Source: Streptomyces sp. CB01201 (GTDB lineage Bacteria; Actinomycetota; Actinomycetes; Streptomycetales; Streptomycetaceae). Taken from it: 32,026 bases of DNA. The notes beneath the pieces are model-generated. The model saw only the letters and a program-made list of their open reading frames with translations, ran no database searches and was not told the origin of the DNA. Within the stretch, counting starts at the first letter, position 1. Each line of letters opens with the position of its first letter. The translations under genes and the position numbers were made by a program. The stretch is taken from contig NZ_NNBJ01000034.1 of assembly GCF_002803085.1 (NCBI RefSeq), positions 1 through 32,026 of the forward strand. The letters run 5' to 3'. This document shows, piece after piece, positions 7,721 to 14,105 of this stretch.

Positions 7721-9810
7721 CGCTTGTCCGCTTCGGTGAACGGGTCGAAGATCGGCATCGGTATCACCTTGGCGATGTTCTCCTCGGGAGCGTGGTTGGC
7801 TGGGTCCGCTTGGCCGTCGGCGATGCGGTCGGCAGGGGGCACCTTGGGCGCGATAGGGGTGGAGGGCGGACTGGACTTGGTGCGGGCGGCGACGCGCCGG
7901 TCCCGGCGGCTGAGTCCGGCTCTGCTGCCTGGGCCGCCACGGTCAGCGGGTCCTTGATGGGCTCGTCGCAGCAGATCGGCGACGGCGTCGGCGAGTTGCT
8001 CCTCACTCGCTCCGGGCAGGGTGCGGCGGGTGTGGTCCCAAGCCAGTTCGCCGAACGGGGCGGCGACGCGGTGTAGTTGTTTCCAGAAAAGGGTGATCCA
8101 GCCGCTCTTCCAGTGGTCACGGACCCAGACGCGGGACACGTCGTAGGGGTCGTAGTGGATTTCCCACAGATCCTTGCGGTCCTTGACGCCTGACCGCTGC
8201 TGCCGCAGCGGGTTGAGGGCCTGGTCGTCGTAGGTCCGGTGTTTGATCTTCACGCCGTAGGCGTTGATCGCCCGCCAGGTCGCGGGCAGCAGCTCGATGT
8301 AGTCGTCCGCCGACAACGCGACCGGGACATAGCCGGCTGTCTCGACGAGGGCGGCGTACTTCTCGTTCGGGCTGAACATCCGCCCCGGGTGAAGGGGGTC
8401 GCGCAGTCCGTCGTGGGGCCGGCTCTGCCAGACCACGATCCATTCGTCCAGGAGTTCCTGCAGCTCCAGCAAGGACCAGAGCGGCTGTTGTTCGACGTGT
8501 CGGCCGCGGCGTTCGGCGTTGAAGCCGGTGTAGCCGGCCAGGAACTGGGCGAACAGAGTTCCGACGGAACCCAGCATCCGCTCGATGTGGCCCTTCTCCC
8601 AGCCCGATGCGTCGTGCACCGGCTGGAAGTTGATGCCCAGGAAGTTGCAGGAGGCCCGGAAGTTGCGGGAGATGAACACCTTCCCCTGGTCGACCACGAT
8701 GGTCTCGGGGACGATGACCGGCCGGGCGGCGGCCTGCTCCAGACGCGCGTCGATGTCCAGCAGCCGCCGGAACGGCGACGCCGAGCGTGACATCGCCAAC
8801 GCCTCGGCCCAGCCGGGCCTCATCGGCTCGGGGGTGACGGTGCGGGCCAGCAACACGCTGGCGTCCACGGACTTGGTCATCGGCCGCAGCACCGCCGCGG
8901 TCAGGCTCCTGGTCGCGACATCGATCATGCCGGTCAGATCAACCCGTGCGGGGACCCCGTCGTCCAGGCGGACCAGCACGTCAAGCGGGGTGGAGTCCAT
9001 CTGCATCAGCTCGCCCGGCGCTGCCGCACTTCTTTCGCCGAACGGCCCGTCGGGGCGGTCCGCCAGCGACCGGCGGGTGCGGGCCGATCCGGTGGTGTGC
9101 TTGCCCGCCGACAGTTTCTCCAGCAGCCGGTAGAGACTGCGCTGCGACGGCAGCTCCACCGCGCCCTGGCCGTGCTCCGTCTCCAGGATCTGACCAGTCC
9201 GCCAGAACAGGTAAGTCGCCGTCCGCGTGGAGCCCTGGGCAGCCTCGGCGACCGCCTCCTGCATCGCCTCCACCACCAGCGGGTCCACCCGGCCGTGCGC
9301 GCTGACGGGCTTGGCGGACCGGTGGTCGGCCATCCCGACAACTCCGAGAGCCTCATAGCGGCGGCGACGCTTGGTGATCGCGCTCGCCGTCACCGGCCGC
9401 CCCGCAGCGGTCAGTTCCGCTGCCTTGGCCTGCTCACGGCGGGTCAGCGACACCACCGCCGGGTCGTACTCCGGCTTCGGCCTCGTGCCGACAGGCGCCT
9501 GCGGCGGAACCCCGCGCAACACCTCCACGATGTGCTGTTCCCACCACAACGCCTCCGCCGCTACTGCCCCCGGCAGACCCTCCAACGGCGTCGCCGACGG
9601 AACCGGTGTCCGCGACGACGCGCGTACCACCTCGAAGTCCTCGGCCGCCGACAACTCGATCAGGCTGATGTCGGTGACCGCGCCATCCGTGTCCGCCAGA
9701 CGCACGCTCGTGCCGGACACCGCGATCACCGTGTGCAGGACCCCGGCCACTCGCACTCGATCACCGATCGACACCCCCACAGGCCGCCGCGGCCGACGCC
9801 CCGCGCTCAC
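7714..9810 (-). CDS. tnsB: TnsB/TniA-type DDE transposase
   Basis: About 698 residues from GTG 9810, chosen because it overlaps the tnsA stop as GTGA (9807-9810); a TTG at 9858 would add 16 residues. It has N-terminal winged-helix/HTH segments for binding the ends (e.g. TASAITKRRRRYEALGV), an RNase H-fold core (rve superfamily) with the triad Asp in LMQMDSTPLD (about 272), Asp in TIVVDQGKVF (about 374) and Glu in GWEKGHIERMLG (about 410), then a Mu-type C-terminal beta-barrel and basic tail. It cuts the 3' ends and joins them to the target. Size and triad spacing are typical of an active enzyme. Confidence 0.94.
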   Translation of the reverse strand: MSAGRRPRRPVGVSIGDRVRVAGVLHTVIAVSGTSVRLADTDGAVTDISLIELSAAEDFEVVRASSRTPVPSATPLEGLPGAVAAEALWWEQHIVEVLRGVPPQAPVGTRPKPEYDPAVVSLTRREQAKAAELTAAGRPVTASAITKRRRRYEALGVVGMADHRSAKPVSAHGRVDPLVVEAMQEAVAEAAQGSTRTATYLFWRTGQILETEHGQGAVELPSQRSLYRLLEKLSAGKHTTGSARTRRSLADRPDGPFGERSAAAPGELMQMDSTPLDVLVRLDDGVPARVDLTGMIDVATRSLTAAVLRPMTKSVDASVLLARTVTPEPMRPGWAEALAMSRSASPFRRLLDIDARLEQAAARPVIVPETIVVDQGKVFISRNFRASCNFLGINFQPVHDASGWEKGHIERMLGSVGTLFAQFLAGYTGFNAERRGRHVEQQPLWSLLELQELLDEWIVVWQSRPHDGLRDPLHPGRMFSPNEKYAALVETAGYVPVALSADDYIELLPATWRAINAYGVKIKHRTYDDQALNPLRQQRSGVKDRKDLWEIHYDPYDVSRVWVRDHWKSGWITLFWKQLHRVAAPFGELAWDHTRRTLPGASEEQLADAVADLLRRAHQGPADRGGPGSRAGLSRRDRRVAARTKSSPPSTPIAPKVPPADRIADGQADPANHAPEENIAKVIPMPIFDPFTEADKRW

Positions 9811-10571
9811 CACGAGCCCCCCGCTGGACCAGCGGCCCGAACCAGCGTGGTGGGGCAAAGCCGCTCATGCGCGAGATCGGCCACCAGTTCCTGCCCCCAC
9901 ATCCGATGAAACAGCGCGGGCAACACCGCCAGCCGATCCCCGACGTCCTCGGCTCCCGCCAGCAACGGCGTCGGCGCTGCGAAGGTCTCCCGCAACCGGG
10001 CTCCGATCTCAGGTCTGCCAGCACAGCGCGGATGCCGGTAGCGGGCCAACCACCGCAGATTCGCCATCAGCGCAGGCTCCGGGACACCGACGTGCTCAAA
10101 CTCCCAGCCGACCACCGAACAGGCCCGCTCGGTCGCCGCGAACGCCTCAGCGGTCCGCTCGTCGACCTGGTCCTCGGCACGGACATCGACCACGCGGGCA
10201 CGGCCGTCGGCAAGCCGCACGAAGTAGTCCGGGGCATGGCGCCGCTTCTCTTTCCCGTCATGCCAGTGCAGCCAGAACGGCTGCGAAGCGATCCCCACAA
10301 CATTCGGATCGAAGTCCAACAGGATCAGCCGGTCCTGTTCCAGCCACGACTCGAACCCGACATGGCGTCCAGTCGATGCCGCCCACCACCAGCCTGGGAA
10401 ATGCCCGAGTCCGCGCGACCAGCGAAACGTCCGGACCGGAATTGCCTCCTCCCACGCCAGCCCGTGGCACTGAGGCAAGGGAACAACCCGCTCTTGGCCC
10501 CCAGTACCGCCAAAGCGGAGCGTGAACCCACCTCCGGCCGCTTCATGCTCCGATGAAGCAACGACGCTCAC
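9807..10571 (-). CDS. tnsA: TnsA-like endonuclease subunit
   Basis: A 254-residue protein of the TnsA-like heteromeric transposase endonuclease family, the subunit that cuts the non-transferred strands so that the element moves by cut-and-paste. The PD-(D/E)xK-like core runs from residue 70 to 140: Glu74 in VGFESWLEQD, Asp115 in HAPDYFV and DVR (129-131) in ARVVDVRAED. The last motif has Arg where classical nucleases have Lys; similar actinobacterial TnsA proteins also show DVR or DVK. The C-terminal half is an Arg/Leu-rich helical domain. The GTG start overlaps the stop of the upstream small gene (GTGA at 10568-10571). Confidence 0.87.
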   Translation of the reverse strand: MSVVASSEHEAAGGGFTLRFGGTGGQERVVPLPQCHGLAWEEAIPVRTFRWSRGLGHFPGWWWAASTGRHVGFESWLEQDRLILLDFDPNVVGIASQPFWLHWHDGKEKRRHAPDYFVRLADGRARVVDVRAEDQVDERTAEAFAATERACSVVGWEFEHVGVPEPALMANLRWLARYRHPRCAGRPEIGARLRETFAAPTPLLAGAEDVGDRLAVLPALFHRMWGQELVADLAHERLCPTTLVRAAGPAGGSW

Positions 10572-10933
10572 CGGATCAGCTCCCCCAGCAGTTCATCATC
10601 CACCCGCAGCGGCGCGAGCAGGTCGCGGACGTATGCCTCCCGCTTGATGACGGACGCGACTGTCCACCACTCGCCCAGTCCGGCCAGGTGGCTGCGGATC
10701 CTCTCCACCTTCTCCGGGTGCTCGGCCGCGTCACGCCAAGCGGCCCAGTTCTTGGCCGGCTCCGCCGCTTCCAATGCGTCCACCAGCTTGTGCTGGACCG
10801 AAGCGATGAACGGGCTCCCGAAGTACACATCCTCCGGACTGTCGAACTTTCGGTCGAACAGCATCTTGTGCACAGCCCGGACCTCGTCGATCGAGTCCAG
10901 ATGTACCAGCGGTATGACACCGTCTCCAGTCAC
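10568..10933 (-). CDS. Small uncharacterised gene at the head of the Tn7-like operon
   Basis: A 121-residue protein from GTG 10933 (VTGDGVIPLVHLDSIDEV), chosen because a GGGG box lies about 11 nt upstream and because the longer frame would read out through the transposon end. It is helical and mildly acidic, with SPFIASVQHKLVDALEA and a GLGEWWTVASVIKREAYVRDLL segment. No zinc or nuclease motif is visible. It is the first gene of the operon, begins 110 bp inside the right tip and overlaps tnsA by GTGA, so it belongs to the transposon and is translated with its machinery. I do not recognise a family; a transposition accessory or regulatory factor is an inference from position. Confidence 0.8.
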   Translation of the reverse strand: MTGDGVIPLVHLDSIDEVRAVHKMLFDRKFDSPEDVYFGSPFIASVQHKLVDALEAAEPAKNWAAWRDAAEHPEKVERIRSHLAGLGEWWTVASVIKREAYVRDLLAPLRVDDELLGELIR

Positions 10934-10947
10934 GAGCCCACATCCCC

Positions 10948-11003
10948 GGTCTGAGCAACCACGTACCGAGGAAACCGTAGTGGCAACAGAGTGGGTTTGA
11001 GCA
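10948..11003 (-). repeat. Candidate TnsB sites in the right end
   Basis: GGTCTGAGCA (10948-10957) and GGTTTGAGCA (10994-11003), 46 bp apart in the same orientation, lie between the operon start and the right tip. The same ending (GT[CT][CT]GAGCA) occurs twice in the neighbouring solo end at 11092-11133. Their position suits transposase binding. Confidence 0.5.
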
Positions 11004-11025
11004 AGATTCACTGACAAAGAGGAAG

Positions 11026-11043
11026 ATCGACTGTCACAGGACA
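11026..11043 (-). repeat. Right terminal inverted repeat
   Basis: On the minus strand from 11043: TGTCCTGTGACAGTCGAT, paired with the left tip at 5438-5454. The right copy of the TCAGT duplication follows at 11044-11048. Confidence 0.85.
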
Positions 11044-11074
11044 TCAGTCTCGCCAACCCACCCGCTCATCCGCC
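11044..11074 (-). repeat. Outer half of the relic Tn7-like end
   Basis: Minus strand reads GGCGGATGAGCG..., the outer site of the interrupted two-site array completed at 5437-5411. The first 5 bp are the duplicated TCAGT. The expected TGTGACTGAGC tip is missing; the sequence changes near 11075-11086, just before another tip-like sequence at 11087. Confidence 0.6.
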
Positions 11075-11086
11075 ATCCGACCACGG

Positions 11087-11155
11087 TGTCCTGTGCCATC
11101 GAAGTCCGAGCATGTGCCAGCGAAGTTTGAGCAGGAGCTGGCGGTGGGCTTCACA
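11087..11155 (+). repeat. Solo transposon-end relic with tandem 21-bp repeats
   Basis: Starts TGTCCTGTGCCATCGA, 15 of 16 matching the left tip of the complete transposon in the same orientation. It holds two adjacent 21-bp repeats (11092-11112 and 11113-11133; 18 of 21 identical) of the form TGTGCCAkCGAAGTyyGAGCA split over the junction. No transposition gene follows, so it is a solo end of a related element. An alternative boundary is 11155, where the minus strand begins TGTGAAGCCC. Confidence 0.5.
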
Positions 11156-11672
11156 CGTCGATGGTGCGTCGAGCATGCTCAACAAACTGGGTGCGTTTTG
11201 ACGATGCGTGGTCCGGAAACCGTCTGACGCCCTGGGGCTCTGCCACCGCGGAGGGACTGATGGCGCCCTGCCGAAGGGTGGCCGCGCTGAGCGCGGCAGC
11301 GCAGGCCGAGAGCGATCGAGACAGCTCACCCGCCATGCGTGCCAGTTTCTCCGGCCCTTGGATCTCTACCGTCGCCTGAGCCTCGGCGAGCCCGCCGTGG
11401 AGCAATCTGCGGGCGGCACCGAGGCTCTCGCGTAGGGCGGCGAAATCAGCCCCCGGCTTGATCAGCTCGGCGTTGATCTCCTTCAACGCCTTGTGCAGCT
11501 CATCCGCCTTGGCCGTAAATGCCGGGTACGCGTCACGGCGGAGCTGGCGGCGCCAGTGCCGGTGCTCCGCCCTGACCTGTCGCTGAGCCTATAAGCCTGA
11601 AACAGCAGCCGCGAGGGTGGTACCCACCACTCCCACGGCTGCACCCATGACTGCCGCCACCCCTGAGTCCAT
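11151..11672 (-). pseudogene. Membrane-anchored coiled-coil protein gene with an amber stop
   Basis: From ATG 11672 the frame reads MDSGVAAVMGAAVGVVG, a hydrophobic N-terminal anchor of about 27 residues, then meets TAG at 11589-11591 and continues in the same frame as AQRQVRAEHRHWRRQLRRDAY and a long Ala/Glu/Leu-rich helical region. This layout matches a common Streptomyces family with one N-terminal membrane helix plus a basic coiled coil. One base change explains the break. The last residues (RRTIDV) stop at TGA 11151-11153, which lies within the transposon-end-like sequence, so the C-terminus may also have been cut. Function of the family is unknown to me. Confidence 0.6.
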
Positions 11673-11825
11673 AGGGAAAGCTTGGAGGACAGGTACCTCG
11701 TGCGGGAGGCAAGAGCGGCAGTGCAGACACGAAACCTGCTACCTCACCAAAGATTGAGTGGTCTGCCCGTGAGTCCGGGGTGAGGCCATCATGACGGACA
11801 CGGACGTGGCCTCTGGGAGGCTCGT

Positions 11826-12260
11826 TCACGCGCTGGGGATGAAGTCCGGGTCGATGCCAAGAGAGGCGGTCGCTTCGCGTACCGCACCGTCGAATCGGCG
11901 GATCTCCGCGACCAGGTCGTCCCAGGACATCGGGGCCGTCCAGAGGTCCGGTTCGAGCACCGTCCCGACCCTCCAACCGCCCTCGGAGCGGACGATGCGG
12001 ATGACCCCACGCTCTGCCCAGTCCATCGAGTCGAGCTCGAAGTTGCCCCGGTCTTCCTCCGGGACTTGGAGCCACCGCGCCAGTTCATAAGCCAGTTCGG
12101 CAACCTGGAAGAATTCCTCCGACCACAGCGTTCGGCCGCCCTCCTCGATGGACAGGTCTGCCTCGATGTCCAATAGCAAGGCCTCGACTGGGGCGTTGCC
12201 CGGCGTGTAGCCGCGCCTGGGCAGGTCCTGGGCACCGATATTGCGAAAAACGAGCCGCAT
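11826..12260 (-). CDS. Uncharacterised protein, Streptomyces-type
   Basis: A 144-residue acidic protein from ATG 12260, with GC-rich third positions throughout. Visible segments: MRLVFRNIGAQDLPRRGYTP, PVEALLLDIEADLSIEEGGR (beta-rich), FFQVAELAYELARWL, then an RIVRSEGGWRVGTV strand pair typical of small immunity-like or adaptor folds, and a helical WDDLVAEIRRFDGAV end. No catalytic motif or membrane segment. It reads like a single-domain cytosolic protein of the kind often found near polymorphic toxins or mobile DNA, but no toxin partner adjoins it. No family name can be given with confidence. Confidence 0.75.
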   Translation of the reverse strand: MRLVFRNIGAQDLPRRGYTPGNAPVEALLLDIEADLSIEEGGRTLWSEEFFQVAELAYELARWLQVPEEDRGNFELDSMDWAERGVIRIVRSEGGWRVGTVLEPDLWTAPMSWDDLVAEIRRFDGAVREATASLGIDPDFIPSA

Positions 12261-12466
12261 GAAAGTGGCCTCCGGATGGTTCGGGGCCTACTTCGGGTCG
12301 AGGGCCTCCAAGGGCAGATGACCGTATCAAGTCTCTCGGCGCCGACCACGTAGCCATCCAACGCTCGCTCCCGGCCCCTCCCCCACCGGAAAGAACGACC
12401 TGAGGAAGAAACCGCCGACCAAGGTTCGATGAGAACGCTCAACCTTCGCTGCGACAGGTCAACAGG

Positions 12467-13211
12467 TGTGACTGAGCAGCTCGGTTGGCCCGTTTGGCCA
12501 AGTGGAGCGCTCAGCGCGATGCGTCGGCCGGTCCGAAGTTTCGGTCGCATCAGCGTTTCAGTCGTCGGCGGCGACCAAGAGGGCGAGGGTGCCGAGGTGG
12601 TGGTCGATCAGCACGAGTTCGTGGAACTCGTTGTGAATGGGGCCGTAGTCATGGTGTGCGTCTTCGGGGAGGGCTCCGAGTGCGTACCGGCTCGTCGCCT
12701 GGCGGATGGGGGTGTAGACCGCCTCTTGGAGCCTTGCGTTCAAATCTGGGGGAAGCGAGGCACCGCTGGTGGCCCATGCGCGGATCGTGCCGGTGGCGCT
12801 CGGCTCGCCGACGGCCTCGTACGTGCCGGGAGTGATCCGGTCTGCCCACCACTGGCCATGGCGCGGTTCGAGCCAGAGGCCGGCGCCGTCGTAGGTGTCC
12901 CGGAACTCGGGGTGGGCGATCAAGGCGGTCAGCAGGTCCTGGTCGGTCGGTGAGCCGGGAGGCAGGTGGAAGCGCTTGATCTGAACCCATCGGTATCCAT
13001 GGCCCCGCCCGCCTGGGAAGTCGAAGTCCTTGAAGTTGATGAAGGGGCTGTCCCAGTGAGTGAGCGCATGGTGCATACCGACCAGGATCACCCAGTGCCC
13101 CGGACGGCCAAAATTGCAGATGAGGCACGCCGCCGCCGCTTTCGGGGCCAACCGCGACACTCACCCGGGCCAACTGAAGCGCTCAGGGGCCAGTTCAAGG
13201 GCTCAGTCACA
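12467..13211. mobile_element. Non-autonomous Tn7-like mini-element with one cargo gene, 745 bp
   Basis: Left tip TGTGACTGAGCAGCTCGG (plus, 12467) and right tip TGTGACTGAGCCCTTGAA (minus, from 13211) share 11 outer bases and then TGGCC at the same offset (positions 20-24). Exact 5-bp duplications ACAGG lie at 12462-12466 and 13212-13216. Sites of the TGAGC...GTTGGC type occur at both ends (right end also CTGAGCGCTTCAGTTGGC). It holds one gene and no transposase, so it must have been moved in trans by machinery that recognises TGTGACTGAGC tips, the same tip as the truncated element at 13221. Confidence 0.82.
12558..13076 (-). CDS. Uncharacterised cargo protein of the mini-element
   Basis: A 172-residue protein from ATG 13076 (MHHALTHWDSPFINF); a longer frame to 13160 would run into the transposon end sites. 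It is rich in His, Trp, Gly and Pro: FPGGRGHGYRWVQIKRFHLP, a TDQDLLTALIAHPEF helix, GLWLEPRHGQWWADRITPGTYE and a C-terminal HNEFHELVLID..LALLVAADD. No known catalytic pattern is clear. It is the only gene of the mini-element, so it is mobile cargo; whether it is defensive, regulatory or neutral cannot be told. It is a plausible, well-formed coding sequence with high GC3. Confidence 0.7.
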   Translation of the reverse strand: MHHALTHWDSPFINFKDFDFPGGRGHGYRWVQIKRFHLPPGSPTDQDLLTALIAHPEFRDTYDGAGLWLEPRHGQWWADRITPGTYEAVGEPSATGTIRAWATSGASLPPDLNARLQEAVYTPIRQATSRYALGALPEDAHHDYGPIHNEFHELVLIDHHLGTLALLVAADD

Positions 13212-13220
13212 ACAGGATGG

Positions 13221-13310
13221 TGTGACTGAGCCCCTCACCCGGCGGATGAGCGCTGTAGTTGGCGGGGCTGAGCGGCTGAGTTGGCGGATGCGTGCTTGAG
13301 CCGTGACACG
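13221..13310 (+). repeat. Left-end site array of the truncated element
   Basis: After the tip come ATGAGCGCTGTAGTTGGCG and CTGAGCGGCTGAGTTGGCG, 22 bp apart, then a looser TTGAGCC...AGTTGG. The fixed parts TGAGCG and GTTGGCG with variable 5-base spacers look like transposase binding sites. Confidence 0.65.
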
Positions 13311-13466
13311 CTAGTTGGAACTTGGTCACGGTTGGTGGAACCGGAGTGCTCCAGCATGGGAATCGATCTTGAGCTTGGGCTGTGCCCCAAATGATCAGAC
13401 GTCCGCCGTCGGGACCTGGTAGAACCGGGTCCCGGCGGCACGTAGGCCACGAGGATCTGGGGCGGT

Positions 13467-14078
13467 ATGTCGGGACCGGCAGTTGGACTGCGGCTCTTCG
13501 AAGCACGTGGGTTCGCAGACATCGTGGCCGATGTGGTCCCGTGGTTGGAGACCTTCTGCGCCCCGGTAGAGGCCAGGGCCAGGGGCGACGGGGACTTCTG
13601 GGTGCGAGACGGTTCGACTCTGGGCCTGAAGGCTTTCGATCCAGTTGGCGTCGGGGTCTTCTTCCTGTCAGAGGACGAGGAGATACCTGCCGAGGACGAG
13701 GACTACTCAGCCTTCTCGCGCCCACCGGTGCAGGGGTTGGTGGTCGGCGCCGGCTGCTCGGGCCCGGTGAACCACATACTGCTCGGTCACCTGGCGCTCG
13801 CTCTCGCCCACCGTCTCGATGCGCTGGTCGACTTCGACGGTCTCCTGGGCGGCCGTCCCGCCGCGGGAGATGACACGGGGAACGAGGCGGTGCTGGCCCG
13901 GGCGAGAGCACTGGCGTCAGCCCTCCCGGGAAGGCTCGCAGAGGTTGCCTATGACACCGGGGGCGGTGGACGGTGGCTTCGACACGTCGGCGACGTGGAG
14001 TTCCTGCAGGCATGGCTGGAGCACCCTGATTCCCACCTGATCAAGTCGCGCCCCGGTGTCCACCTCCTTCGCAAGTAG
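13467..14078 (+). CDS. Uncharacterised cargo protein (DUF6368-like)
   Basis: A 203-residue protein from ATG 13467, preceded closely by GGGGCGG. It begins MSGPAVGLRLFEARGFADIV and has VVPWLETFCAPVE, a strand-rich DFWVRDGSTLGLKAF..VGVFFLSEDE region and a helical second half (LLGHLALALAHRLDALVDF, a C-terminal HVGDVEFLQAWLEHPDSHLIKSRP). I recall similar Streptomyces proteins under the label DUF6368, but this is from memory. It sits between the transposon tip and tniQ, facing the other way, the usual place for cargo in such elements. No catalytic motif seen. Confidence 0.75.
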   Translation: MSGPAVGLRLFEARGFADIVADVVPWLETFCAPVEARARGDGDFWVRDGSTLGLKAFDPVGVGVFFLSEDEEIPAEDEDYSAFSRPPVQGLVVGAGCSGPVNHILLGHLALALAHRLDALVDFDGLLGGRPAAGDDTGNEAVLARARALASALPGRLAEVAYDTGGGGRWLRHVGDVEFLQAWLEHPDSHLIKSRPGVHLLRK

Positions 14079-14105
14079 GTCGCCGTGCTGGACTAGGAGC
14101 CTTCG

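Larger units (their letters stand above)
5438..11043 (-). mobile_element. Complete Tn7-like transposon (TnsABC-TniQ), 5606 bp
   Basis: Left tip (plus strand) begins TGTCCTGTGTCATCGAT; right tip (minus strand from 11043) begins TGTCCTGTGACAGTCGAT. Both ends start 5'-TGT as in the Tn7/Mu/Tn5053 group. Exact 5-bp target duplications TCAGT flank it at 5433-5437 and 11044-11048. A second shared motif, GAATCTTG, is found inward at 5490-5497 and, on the minus strand, 11009-11002. Five genes run toward the left end: a small unknown gene, tnsA, tnsB, tnsC/tniB and tniQ, with three overlapping junctions. No other cargo is present. All frames are open, so the element looks intact. Confidence 0.88.

Noticed and set aside
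13199..13233. Strong palindrome GGGCTCAGTCACA ... TGTGACTGAGCCC that looks like a terminator
   Set aside because: It is explained by two Tn7-like tips facing each other (13211 and 13221), each with its own sites and, for the left one, a matched target duplication.
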